Source: Pseudoscleropodium purum
Lineage: Eukaryota; Streptophyta; Bryopsida; Hypnales; Brachytheciaceae
Reading direction: 5' to 3'
Assembly: GCA_963969395.1 (NCBI GenBank)
Contig: OZ017798.1
Span: 2,604,001-2,668,000 of the forward strand
DNA: 64,000 nt
In this document: one piece after another, positions 37,792 to 48,657 of the stretch
Layout of the letters: each line of letters starts with the position of its first letter
How positions within the stretch are numbered: the first letter of the stretch is position 1
Position numbers and translations under genes: made by a program
Notes under the pieces: generated by a model
What the model saw: the letters and a program-made list of their open reading frames with translations, nothing else
Told to the model about the DNA's origin: nothing
Databases searched by the model: none

Positions 37792-38899
37792 ATATGCACT
37801 TTTCAGTTGAAGAGTCCAGTAAGGAAACCTGTTTAAGAGTTGATTGCCTTTTCAAGGAAGTTAAACTCCTTGAAACAATTTTCAGTAAATTTCAGTAGGA
37901 AGAAAAATGGAATTGGCATCTAATCCAAGCCGTTTCATATTTTTTGGACCTTCATGGAATTAGTTATGAATTTTTGGAAGTTGAAGCAATGGTCACTAAA
38001 AGCTATTGAAATGAACACTACTAGTACATTTAAGGAAGCAAAATATATGTCCATGTTATGATTGCTTTTAGAGCACCTAGACACCTCACTGAATTGATGA
38101 TATGAAGTGTAGTGTCTACTATAAGTCTGCAATTTCAAAAATTTGATATTTAAACATCAATTTTGTTAAATTGGTATTATTCCAAGACTTTGGCACTTTT
38201 CAAAATAATTGCTCTTGAAATATAAATCCATACATGTCCTAGATTTTGTTAGATCTATATGTATATATAATTTTCAATTTTTGGTGTTGGAATTGTGCCA
38301 TTTTATAAAAATTGATGGGTTTTTTTTAGTGATTTGAACTTTTAAGTTTATAACCATGGTCTACTAATTTTCTACTCTAAAAATGACGTGGAATTTTTTT
38401 ACACTAAAATATACATTTGGAGTGAAATTTTCAGATTTTTTAAAATTGTATTTTCTATTTGACATTAAAAAAAATTCATTTAAAAAAAATAGTTCAGAAG
38501 AATTTCAAATCATCATAAAAAAATATGAAAATTTTATAAAATATTGAAAAAAAATGTGATTTCATCCTTGAAAAACAAGACAAAAAAATTCCTTTCACAC
38601 GTAGAAGTAAAATGAAAATAAAATGTGAAAGAATTTTAAGTTAAACTTCATGCATGTCCATAGGTTCCATCCTTGCAAGGTTAACCCTTAAAGGATACCG
38701 ATACTAAGGATTTGATGGATGACTTAACTTGAGATTATATGATGGAAAAAGAATATTTTTTCATTCATATTTTTTGGAAAAGTTGCTTGTCTAACAGTCT
38801 AAGTACATTATCAATTAATAGTATTTCAAATTACCTCATTATAATATTATTGAGTTCCTTAAAGAAGAAGATCTTTAATCCACATATTACCTTTGAAGT

Positions 38900-39118
38900 C
38901 CTAGTTGTCATAATGGACAGCATATTACTGTTCACGGATGAATCGGACCGATTTGGGCTGACCGGCTGTCAACTTTGGAACCCTGTAACTTTTGCAAAAA
39001 ATACCCAAATTGGGTATTTTTTGCAAAAGTTACAGGGCTCCAAAGTTGACAGCCGGTTAGCCCAAATCGGTCCGATTCGTCCGTGAACAGTAATATGCTG
39101 TTCATTATGACAACTAGG
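38900..39118. mobile_element. Near-perfect 219-bp palindromic element with 8-bp target duplication
   Basis: Two 109-bp arms meet at 39009 with only four mismatches, all transitions. Ends are CCTAGTTGTCATAATG. The flanking octamers TTTGAAGT at 38892-38899 and 39119-39126 are identical. The 8-bp duplication suggests hAT-type transposition, though the CCTAG end is not a standard hAT end. The low divergence of the arms points to a recent insertion or arm conversion. A transcript through it would form a long hairpin. Confidence 0.8.
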
Positions 39119-39559
39119 TTTGAAGTGTATTTTTGACCATTTCTTGCTATTTACTCTTGATATGAGTTTTAGTCATATAAAAATGATATTTTTGGAACTT
39201 GAATCCAATTTATGAAATAAAGCTTATGAAGTGTATATTCAACTCATCAATTAGATATTTTGCAAAATTCACAAATTTCAATACTTTATAGCAAAATGAA
39301 CTTTGGGCCTATAACCATGGTTTGTTCATTTTCTAATTTGAGATTGACATGATAACTTTGATTTACACCATGGAGTTATAAACTATAATATACATCTATG
39401 ATGAAAATTTAATGGTTTTTGAATATATTATATATATTATTTGACATAAATTTATTTTATTTTTTCTTAAAAAAATTACAATAATTTCAAATTTTTCAAA
39501 AAAAAACTTTGAAAGTTTCCTAACTTGTAGTATAGTAGTATACATATAATTTCATCTAT

Positions 39560-39741
39560 AACAAATATTTCATTAAAATGGCGGTATTCCACAAATTTGA
39601 CACTTTGAGGTTCAGAACATGCAGTCTAAACTATATATCTGTCTTAGACTATACAATTTTGAGGTCTAAAATCTATACCAGTCTTAGAAAATTAATGGAA
39701 AAAAGGTATAAGAATGGCACCATTTTAACAAAATATCTGTT
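39560..39741. mobile_element. GATATTTCG-type MITE with 4-bp target duplication
   Basis: 182 bp with ends AACAAATATTTCATTAAAAT and complement AACAGATATTTTGTTAAAAT. Target duplication CTAT at 39556-39559 and 39742-39745. Same internal phrases as the 37.6-kb copy. Confidence 0.65.
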
Positions 39742-40357
39742 CTATGAAAAATAAATATAATTTTTTCCATTCATATGTCTAGTTGCCAAATGATAGCAAA
39801 CAAAGGGATGGACAATGAGGCCTGAAATCAGTGGTCATGGATGTGTCCTTCCCGAGTTAAACTGAGTAGTGTTCGCAAACCATATCGAGTCCCAAAGTGT
39901 ATCTAAATTCATTCCTTAGACACTCTTGTTAAGCTAACACCCAAAAGAGAACATAGTTAGGGCTCCACTAGCCACATGTCTGCTGATTTCCAAAGTTCCA
40001 AACTGGCTCAAGCAACTTGCCCAACTGGATCATGACAAATTGATGATAGCGGTCTCCATTTAATTTACGGAAATGTGGAAAAGTATTTTATACATATACA
40101 GATCTTTCATAACGTGCAGTACTGTTGCAGAGTAATAAGTTTGCAGTAGGATTTTAATTAAATAGATATTTTTCTCTTCACTTATATGGAGTAATTAATA
40201 ACACATGAGTGGCCTTCGATCGCAAGTTGTCGTCCAATGACATGACCCTGATCATTGTTCAAAGTATTCATTGGCCTGTTCTTATGAAGTTCGTACAAGA
40301 CAGTGGAGGACATTCAAGTTGTAGTATAATTCCAGTTGGAGCTGTATGTTATGTTTT

Positions 40358-40519
40358 TCTTTTTTCTTTTTTTTAAACAAGCGTGTTTAGGAAACACCAA
40401 CACTGCTGATTTCACACAAGGTAAAGAACTTGCTGCCACCAGGTATCAAACCTACAACCACGGCATTTGATTTGGGTACCTCACCATCATCACCCGGTAG
40501 TTTAGGGTCATTTCGGACT
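40358..40519 (-). mobile_element. tRNA-derived SINE with 17-bp target duplication
   Basis: Read on the minus strand it starts AGTCCGAAATGACC and contains a pol III box B match GGTTTGATACC. A box A-like TGATGGTGAGGTACCC lies upstream of it, and the element ends in an A-rich tail (T/C run at 40358-40374). The flanks GCTGTATGTTATGTTTT (40341-40357) and GCTGTATGTAATGTTTT (40520-40536) are a 17-bp duplication with one mismatch, typical of LINE-machinery insertion. Its 3' end, GTTGGTGTTT then GCTTGTTTAAAA, resembles the LINE tail at 36.6 kb. Confidence 0.75.
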
Positions 40520-40641
40520 GCTGTATGTAATGTTTTGAATCTAGTGCGAGTGACAATCAATTCACATGTATCCTACAAAAATTATTTGGAGAAAAAATTA
40601 TCAGCATAGCTTCTTCCCCGTGATGACTTGCTATTTAGAGA

Positions 40642-40930
40642 TTAAACCTTAAAAGGACGTAGCCCCCATGACTGAGGTAGTCATCAAAATGTTTGAATTA
40701 TTGAATCAATAGGTGCATTTTCTATTTCAACAATGAACAGTCATGTCATCCATTGGTCACATTTTAGCTTTAGTGTAGTTTAAGGATTAACCTATAATAA
40801 TTACATTATCCATCTGACATTGACCCCTATGACCAAGCCAGTAGTCACCAAAATGTTTTGATTATTGAAACCAATAGGTGCATTTTCTATTTCTATAGTG
40901 AACAATGAAGTCATCCATTAGTTGCTTTGG
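40642..40930. repeat. Two direct copies of a dispersed repeat (third at 63131)
   Basis: 40642-40760 and 40788-40930 share CCCCCATGACTGAGGTAGTC-like text, AATAGGTGCATTTTCTATTT and GTCATCCATTGGTCAC. A third copy lies at 63131-63257. Each starts near TTAACC/TAACCCTATAAGGACG, which recalls the TTAA family ends. Confidence 0.45.
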
Positions 40931-42299
40931 GTTCTCAATGTCTTTCAAGGGTTGAACCAAAGTCACATATAGTAAAGTAGGTTGTTGTAATGAGCTCAAC
41001 CAATGTCATTAATTTTTGTACATAAGGGTCACTTTCAGCAAGGAAGTGACAAAAATGAATATTTGTTTTAGAATTTTGGAGGTTTACGTCACCCTAAACC
41101 AATCACAACATGACATATGCACATTTTGAGAAAATTTCTTGATTTTAGATGATCTTGATCCAAATGTAGGGTATTTAAATAAATGTGTTTCTTAGAAATG
41201 TCAATTTGTAAGTCTATAACTCAAACATTTTTATTCTACTTTCGAGATGACAATAAGATGACTTTCTAGATGACCTTGGATAGTCTTAGATTTAGTGAAG
41301 TTCTACTATAGAAAACTCATTTGTCACAATTGATTCAATCCTTAGAGCATCCCTTCCCTACCTACAAGGAGGCTTGTAACCTAAACTTTAGTAGTCTTAT
41401 ATAGTGAGCATCCCTTGTCCATTATTACATAGCATACCACAATTGTAAGCCCGTGAAATTGAGCATTCTAGACCATTTTGGGGACTTCATCTAGTGAGCT
41501 TGCAAAATTAAACAATAGTGGGATATATTCTTTACTTTTAGTGTAGGATTTCCATGTGGAGTTGACTCTTGTTCTCGCAACTTATTTCACGAAGTTGAAC
41601 TCATCAATTCCATCTAACTAGTAATTCCATTGAAGTCTGAAAACTCTCATTTTTGTATTTATTTGAAAAATTGGCAAGAATATATGACATGTTGAAATTG
41701 GTTGCCATCTACAAATGTAATCTTTTTCATTACTCTAGCTAAATAAAATAGCATGCCTTGAAGAAAATTGTCAATAGGCATAACTACCCAGGTGAGCAAG
41801 TAATGCTTTTACTGTGAGCCCTTCCCTAAGTTAGTGTGTTCATGAGAAGCACCAACTATTCAAGCATGTGTGTATATAAGTGGGAGTTCGGTGCCAATGG
41901 TTGAGATGCAAAGGCTAATGTTGGTTATCCAAACATCCACTCTCACATACCCATATGCACCCTATCATTTATGCCCATCAACCAAATGGCACAATATGTG
42001 GACAAGGTAAATTTACATATACATGAATTATATTATCACATAAGCATATTGTTGACCACATTATACTACAAAGATCCAAAGCAAATTGGTTTGATTGTTA
42101 GATGACTTGACAATCCTGCTATTTTCACCTATTCATTCAAAATCTAAATAACTAGAAAACATATGTTTATATTTGACATTGCTAAATGAAACATAAATAA
42201 AAATTGACTTGCAAATCTAATAAATCTGCAAATATATTACAATAAGAAAGCTATCTCACTAGTTTTAGATTGCAAGATAATATGATTTTGGCTAATAAA
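40931..42299. other. AT-rich sequence, nothing recognised
   Basis: No frame over 60 codons, no terminal repeats seen. Confidence 0.45.
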
Positions 42300-42415
42300 G
42301 GTATGTTTACACTTGGTGTTAAAGAGTGTTGTTACTGAGAATCTTAGGAATGAATTTAGACCTACTTATGAATCACATTCTAAACATCATTCCTAACACT
42401 AAGTGTAAACATACC
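42300..42415. mobile_element. Small inverted-repeat MITE (GGTATGTTTACAC)
   Basis: 116 bp with ends GGTATGTTTACACTTGGTGT and complement GGTATGTTTACACTTAGTGT. No clear target duplication. A diverged relative, AAGGTATGTTTGCATTTAAT, lies at 44590-44712. Confidence 0.5.
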
Positions 42416-42822
42416 AAGGAAAGTTAATTGAAAGAATTGAGTATATATCAAAATTTATCAAATATATTAAATTATAGCAAATCATTATAAAAAAACTAGA
42501 AAGAAAATTTAGAACATTCTTCCAAAACTGGTTATTTGGAATGTCAATATGATAGAAGCACTAGTAGCCGATCAAATTAATCATTTTGGAATAGATAGTG
42601 AGCAACATGAGGTGGTAGAAATTTTTCTTATGTAGGAAGATAGGAAATATGGGGATTGTGAATTTTTCAAAATTTTATTCCTCAAATTGAAATTACTATG
42701 AATTTTAGGAGCCATAAAATGCACTTTATCAGTGACCAATGTCTAGAGTCTTCCAATTTTGATCATAGCTGAATTACTTTCCTACTCACTAAAGTAGAGG
42801 CACTCAATGGCTTCCTTGTACC

Positions 42823-42981
42823 CAATGGTGTCCCTTCCTAGGAAGGGGAGTCATTCTAAAACGCAAATCTAGGTGAATCATACATGGCTTATCATGTCAG
42901 TCAACAATTACTAAGCTCTGTTTGATATGTCTACATGTATGTTCTGAAATGACTCCCCTTTCCTAGAAAGGGACACCATTG
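42823..42981. mobile_element. Inverted-repeat MITE (CAATGGTGTCCC)
   Basis: The outer arms are CAATGGTGTCCCTTCCTAGG and its near-complement ending CCATTG, arms about 40 bp. Weaker complementarity continues outside for another 40-60 bp, so the true element may be larger. No clear target duplication. Confidence 0.5.
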
Positions 42982-43344
42982 AATACATGGACTCTTTTAG
43001 GTGCATATACCTTATTTCATGCTTTCTTGTTCACTACTTTGGGGCATGTGTCATAACATTATTAGTCCCAACATTGAAAAGAATAAAAAAAAAGAAAAAA
43101 GCTTTAGTTGAAAAACATTCCAAACTTTAGTTGGAAATTAAGTTAGTTCCAGTTTTAGTTTCTGGGTGTGGTTGACAATTGCTGCTTCTACCTTACTGCA
43201 ATAATTTCTGCTAATTCCAAAACCATATGAAATCTCACTGTCTGTCTGTCTTGTTTGTATGGGGATTGACCAACATGCATTCCCAATCAGTGAATATCAA
43301 AGCCTTGTAAGCTTAATGTAGGGCAAGCGTAGAAAAGGCAAACA

Positions 43345-43656
43345 CCAAATCACGGATTGACTGTTAGACTATCCGTGTCCCCTATTTGTGCAAAATAGCC
43401 CAACAGCTTCCAAAGCGAAGTCCCCCTGGATGTGTGTCACCTCTTCGACAGTGCTCCTTTCCTGGCCATAAGCTTTGATCTCATCCCAATGAGAAGCCAC
43501 ATCCCATCTTGAAATTTGCAAAATCATCGGACCTCTTGATGTCCAAAGCAGGACACCCCATGTCCCTTGCGAATATTAAGTCCTTAATGGAGGCCAAGCA
43601 CTTGAAGCTAATGCCAAACTCATGTTCTGTGAGGCCTCGAAAAAGTCCCGGATATC
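43345..43656 (-). other. Possible gene remnant, unrecognised
   Basis: Two overlapping minus-strand frames look protein-like: GLTEHEFGISFKCLASIK then DLIFARDMGCPALDIKRS (stop at 43481), and ISRWDVASHWDEIKAYGQER in another frame. A frameshift between them is possible. No splice sites or domain are recognised. Confidence 0.2.
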
Positions 43657-44589
43657 AGCCATTGGCAGGGGGGCCAACACTGTTCTTCTTGGAACTCAAA
43701 TTTTTTAACTTACACCTGGACATGATCTTGTGTGTTCCCATCATGCAATCAATCTCTCTCTCTCTCCTGAACAACATGCTGCCGTTACATGTTTCGAAAA
43801 TTGGAACTTGATCAAGATGTGCACAACTCAAAATGCTTTGCATAACGTATTAAAAACTTTGACCTTTTATGTAGTCACTCACGCAAATCAAAAAACCCTT
43901 CTTTTCTTTGTTTGATAGCTAAATTTGAAAAACACATAAAAGAGTTTCAATTGTTTGGGCTTTGGACTAAGAGCATTGCCAACGTTTCTCACTAATGGTG
44001 GTTGGCCCGGGTTTGGGCATGGCATATGTATAATTGTGGTCCCACTAGGCTCTCACTAGGTTGTTGGGAGTCTAATCATGCTAAAGTCACCCCTCCAAAT
44101 ACCAAGACATTGTTTTCACCAAATGCATTGATTGTGTCAAGCTTGTAGGGTTTTTTAGTAGTTGTTTTGTTCTTTTCTTTATTGCTTGCATTGATTTTAG
44201 TGTCAAATTTCAATACTCCAAAAGCCTTGGAAGGCTTAGAATAGTAATTTTGGACCAACTTGATAGTTCAAGTGGCACAGGGATTTTGAATAAGGTGAGT
44301 GAGTGTGGCGGAGAGGAATAGGGAGTAAAGTGGAACCAAAGGTGATTATGCCTTACAGAGCCAAAGGGAGTGTATTTGACAAGGCATATTTGGCAAGAAA
44401 TGTTGGCAATGCTCTAGAGGTGAGGAGGTATTGCATTGATGAATACTAGTTGGAAGAAATGAGAGTACTAGGACCTTATTTGAAAAGCAAGCTAGTGCTA
44501 TAGGACAGAGGCTATTTGTTGTTGTGAAGTATAACTATTTGTTGTATGCACATCTCCTCCATAATTTCCTTGAATGAGAGACTATATCT

Positions 44590-44712
44590 AAAGGTATGTT
44601 TGCATTTAATGTAGGAAGTGATATTTGCAATGTCAATCCTATCCAAAATTAGATCTTAAATCATTCTTGACCCTCAATAACATCTTTTAAAACTATGCAA
44701 ATATATCTTAAG
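44590..44712. mobile_element. Small inverted-repeat MITE, relative of the 42.3-kb copy
   Basis: The left AAGGTATGTTTGCAT and right complement AAGATATATTTGCAT suggest the same family as 42300-42415, more diverged. Boundaries are approximate. Confidence 0.35.
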
Positions 44713-44859
44713 TTATGTGCTTGGAAAAGGAAACTAAATTAGGATATTTTTCTTGCTACAATCTTAGTCCCAAGTATTAGAAATATCAACTTGGAACTCA
44801 AAAATTTGGATATTCAATGGATTACCAAAATTGATGACCAAAATTGGATGACTTGTGCG

Positions 44860-45514
44860 ACTTGGTTGTTTTTTGTCTAACAAGGTGCATTTTGGCATGT
44901 ATGTTTTTTTTTAAAGATGATTTGATGGGAACTACTTTCAACTCCCAAAGGGCTAAGGCACATTTTCGGAAAAAAAATTGTGAAAAACTACTACTTTTCA
45001 AGGCAATGAAAAAAAATGGAATAAAAAGTGTTTTTTTCAAAATTCAATGTACAAATTTGTACTAGAATACTATGAGAATGTGTGGAAAAAATTTCAAAAA
45101 CTTTAATTGTACAAATTGAGAAATTATAACATTTGAAGTTAGAAGAAAAAAATTATTTTTGATCTTGCCTAACATGGACAACAAACTTGAATTCCTCCTA
45201 AAGTGAGATTTTTACACTATACATGCTTCTTTTTTACATTTACATCTTGTGTCATATAAGTTACATACCTACAAAATTTCAGAATTATTTAAGAAGTATT
45301 GCACATGTTGCTTGAAGTTGCCTAAGCTGCCCAAAAAGTTTAAGGCAACATAACTTTTGATCCAAGCACCTAATTGAAAAAAATTATCCTCCCACTAAGA
45401 GGGTACATATTCACACCTTGTGTCAAAATTTTAAGAACATCTATTACAAAATGGCTTTTTGCACCTACCTAAGATCACTTGCATACATTCAATGGTCATT
45501 TAGTCCTTTAGGGG
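44860..45514. mobile_element. TTAA-family fragment
   Basis: The right end TCCTTTAGGGG at 45504-45514 is followed by TTCA (probably decayed TTAA). The preceding 200 bp matches the right part of copy 4 (GGCAACATAACTTTTGATCC, TATTCACACCTTGTGTC). No left terminus is found, so the boundary near 44860 is a guess. Confidence 0.4.
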
Positions 45515-46084
45515 TTCACTCTTGATTCCCCTACCTTTGCCTCAAAATTTTACCAACATGCTAGTACATCATGACCTATAAACAAGTCCTTAACTTCTAA
45601 TTGAAAAAAAACCCTCAAGATTCTTACCATTTCTTGAAGAAAATTTAAAAAAAAAATCAAGATTGGATGTGCATTAACACAAGTCCACAATCATTCACTT
45701 AACTTAGATCTAATGGCAGCCACAGTCAAGAGGAAGCAGTGTGGCTATTCAAATTCAGGAATGCAAAATTAAAAAAACGGACAAAAGTTCTGCTGTCTGC
45801 CAGATGATAACTTGAATACTTTTGTTCAGTATCAGTCCTACAGCAGCGGCTACAAAGAATGTGACAGCAGTTCAAAAGACGCAAGTATTCCTCAAATCAT
45901 GTTTGCACACTCTCTACTTTCGATCAATACTTTGATCTGCTTGCCTTCATTTCTGTGCTAACAATGTTCTAAGCACCTACATAGAGACTCCAACCTGTGA
46001 TAGATAATGTTGCTCTGAAATGTCCAATATGCATACAGATTGACGCAAAACAGTAGTTGAAGCTGAAATTGCACTCCGTCATAC

Positions 46085-46249
46085 CTGCCCTCCACGAGGA
46101 ATCCCTTCGTAACTGCACATCAGCTCAATTGCCTTCAGCTTGAGTAATTTTTTGGACAATTTTGCAATTGAACTCGTTGAAAACCACACATCTTGGATCA
46201 TGCTGACTGGTGAGCTAGATGTTCGGATGCCCTTGCTCATTCCCTTGAT
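46085..46249 (-). CDS. Exon candidate of the unrecognised gene (IKGMSKGIR block)
   Basis: 165 nt, exactly 55 codons, with acceptor TTCATGTGCAG|A and donor GGGCAG|GTATGA. Only one frame is open: it includes SMIQDVWFSTSSIAKLSKK and LLKLKAIELMCSYEGIPRG. If the donor is not used, the frame ends one codon later (GTA TGA), so this could also be the last coding exon. The sequence below, to about 45.7 kb, would then be 3' UTR. Confidence 0.45.
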
Positions 46250-47805
46250 CTGCACATGAAACCAACGGCAGAATTTATTACAATTGATACTTCATGATGA
46301 TGGAACTGCATCCAACTTTAAAAACAGTTCTCAGCAAGATTAGACAATTTTAAGGAGAGTTTTGTTTATTGAATCATGGGAAGACATTGATCATACAGAG
46401 AGAGGCCTCCCCGTGATACATACAAGCAAAGTAAGAGGTCTCCAATGATTCATGGAGAAGGTTGGTTCTTTTTATGACGTTCTCTAAAGTTCTTAGAATA
46501 ATCTAATTTTATTTACCTTGTTCTACGCTACACAAGGTGCCGGCACAGGGCATTCCACATATGAGAAAAGGAAATCAGAATTTCCATTGTCAATTTCGTG
46601 AAAATGGCAGAAACTCAGGACTATGGCACTTGTGAAGGCGGCTTCCCTGAACCATAAGTCTATCTTGTTCCTAGTTTAGAGCTTTGTGCTGTAGAATGTC
46701 ACAATTTTGACACTCTGAATCGAGTCAATGTAATGAAATTGACGTTCACATTAATCTCAGGCACAACAGCCTGAGTTGAGCACCACTGTACCTCCAAATA
46801 AAGAGACGGCATCCCAAACAGCTGCTTCTCTGTGCACACGTGCTCGAGAATCACTATGACTGTTCAAAGCAACCTCTTTCAGCTTGAATGAATAATAGTC
46901 TCCTGCGCAAAACAAGTTACAACTGTTTAGGACCAGAGGAATGACCGTCAACTTCACTAAATTGGCACAATTCTGGGCACCAAAAATTGAGACATTCATC
47001 TGCATGATCCTCTAAAAATTGGGACAGGTAAACATTTTCGTTTCAGGCTACACACCCTGAGAAGTGCCAATGTCGCGAAGTTCCACCAATTCACAAACTT
47101 GACGTTTACAAATGCATATACATTCTCTCAACTTCTTCACATGCTTGTTAAAGAACAATGGTAAAAACATGCCACTCACCTGATAAAGACCCAAAATTGG
47201 ACCTCATTCAGCCCAAATGCAGCTTCATAGCTTGAACCTTCGGAGATGTTAAGCTTCGCTAGCATACTAGCTCCGAGAGGTGAACGTGGAAAAGATTCGG
47301 AAGCCACAACGTCAATCTCGTCATGTTGGCGGAAATTCAGGACATTGACATCTGGAAACTTAAATTTATACCAGTCCTAGTTTTTAGCGCCTCGTGTAGT
47401 TCAATATCTAGAAGAAATACTACTTTTGTTAAGTGACGTTCTTGTGTTGATTCTAATGCAATCTCATCCAAATTGCATCACCTAACGAGGGTTTTTTCAT
47501 CTAATGAATGCCCCGATTTTGGCAATTTAAATTGCACCCATATTCCGAGGTTGACGTTCCACATCACAGACTTCAGCCCTCTCATTTGTTTCTGTGATGC
47601 AAGTACAATTGTTCAATTGCCCAACCAAAATATGTCCACAGCGGCTCGCCGTAGGTCTCTGAAAAGGCATGTCCGGCAGAGAGCCATTCTACCTCTGCTA
47701 CTAAATAATGGCACAAGCAACTTCAAAACCAGGCGGCCATAAATTTCAAAACTATTTTGAAGCCTCTTGAAATTGCTGTCGAAAATGAATTTTTTTTCGT
47801 TCTTC
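46085..47805 (-). CDS. Unrecognised minus-strand gene, partial exon set
   Basis: Several blocks on the minus strand have open frames bounded by good splice signals: 47693-47805, about 47180-47280, 46792-46902 and 46085-46249, with a possible short piece ending at 47591. Phases of neighbouring blocks do not all match, so one or more exons between them are missing from this model. The 5' end was not found; it could lie between 47.8 and 48.6 kb. The peptides look like folded protein with mixed charge and regular hydrophobics, but I recognise no family. It follows the USP gene on the same strand. Confidence 0.4.
46586..46746. mobile_element. GTCAATTTCG-type MITE near an exon candidate
   Basis: The left end is ATTGTCAATTTCGTGAAAAT and the right end CAATGTAATGAAATTGACGT. 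The flanks do not match. It lies just below the exon candidate 46792-46902. Confidence 0.45.
46792..46902 (-). CDS. Exon candidate of the unrecognised gene (DYYSFKLKEV block)
   Basis: 111 nt with acceptor TTTTGCGCAG|GA and donor TTTGGAG|GTACAG. The open frame gives DYYSFKLKEVALNSHSDS then RARVHREAAVWDAVSLFG. It is sandwiched between two inverted-repeat miniature elements (46586-46746 and about 46941-47105) that appear to have inserted in the flanking introns. Confidence 0.45.
46941..47105. mobile_element. GTCAATTTCG-type MITE between exon candidates
   Basis: The left end is ACCGTCAACTTCACTAAATT and the right end CCACCAATTCACAAACTTGA then CGTTT. It shares GGGACAGGTA and CACCCTGAGAAGTGCCAA with the family. 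Confidence 0.45.
47180..47280 (-). CDS. Exon candidate of the unrecognised gene (ASMLAKLNI block)
   Basis: A strong donor ATCAG|GTGAGT closes an open frame reading ASMLAKLNISEGSSYEAAF then GLNEVQFWVFIR. The upstream edge is uncertain: AG dinucleotides sit near 47280, and a miniature element occupies the sequence from about 47309 on. The other two frames carry stops. Confidence 0.35.
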
Positions 47806-48455
47806 CTGAGACAACCAAACCACCAGCATCAATATGGAAACTTGGCAGCCGAACCCATGGCCACAACGCTCAACATGTCAACAGCAGCTATGTTCAGCCC
47901 TTCCCACGCCAATTAACTGATCCATGTTTAAAGAACTCGACGACAACCGTCAATTGATACATGCCACCAAATTAACCATAATTAGGGTTTAAAGGTTATG
48001 CGCCATGAAGGTGCCAAAGTCGTGGAATTTTGCCAACTTAACGAAACTGATTGCACCGATTTAATGAAATTGACCTAAATGGCACCTTCATGGCGCACAA
48101 CCTTGGAAGGAAATCCATACGAGTCATAGTTCTTAGAGCCTTGTGTAGATGAATGTCACAATTTAAGGGCGCCCAGAATATCGCCAATTTAACAAAATTG
48201 ACAATGAGACCTCCCAATGCAGGATTTAAATGCAAAAGATTCTAATAATCTCAGTGACCGAGACCTGATTATGAATCGTGCAGAAGATTGTACGAACATT
48301 GTGACAATGAGAGCTCATCGTCAATTTTGCGAAGTTGGATTGATTCCAGCACCAACGTGACATAAGTCCATACAAAGCTCTCACAACTAGGACAGGTATA
48401 GGTTCACATTTCAGACCAGCTTTCCTGAAAGCTGCCAGATCATATAACGAAATTG
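47309..48455. repeat. Cluster of diverged GTCAATTTCG-type elements
   Basis: At least four more partial copies occur: about 47309-47445 (AACGTCAATCTCG to GACGTT), around 47510-47571 reversed, about 48010-48205 (GTCGTGGAATTTTGCCAACT and a mirrored half), and about 48315-48455. They fill much of the space between the USP gene and the exon blocks below it, and may cover exon edges. Confidence 0.4.
47693..47805 (-). CDS. Exon candidate of the unrecognised gene (KNEKKFIF block)
   Basis: 113 nt with acceptor GGTTGTCTCAG|G and donor AGCAGAG|GTAGAA. One frame is open and gives 37 residues, including FKRLQNSFEIYGRLVLKLL, which looks like an amphipathic helix. The other frame tested carries a stop. Intervening sequence on both sides is AT-rich and non-coding. 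Confidence 0.45.
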
Positions 48456-48657
48456 GTCGTACCTCCCAATGCATGATGCAGAACACTCGTTTTACGATGT
48501 CTACAATGTCTAGAATCCTGTAAACCACGAATCCTGTGAACATCACATCAAAGCAGTGAAAATTTCCGGGGAATATTGGGCACATGGAGGTATTAAATAT
48601 CAGAAAATGCACGCAGTCTTACCAAGGAAGAGATCGACGCCATGTCCGCCGCACGCA

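Noticed and set aside
38900..39118. Palindrome as an assembly fold-back artefact
   Set aside because: Arms carry four differences and the unit is flanked by an exact 8-bp duplication, which an artefact would not produce.
46360..46560. Possible third LINE tail
   Set aside because: Only weak similarity (TTGTTTATTGAATCATGG, GGTGCCGGCACAGGGC) and no A-tract or duplication.
45700..48622. Search for a kinase domain completing the USP protein
   Set aside because: No VAIK, HRD or DFG motif was found in any minus-strand frame read between the USP gene and 45.7 kb.
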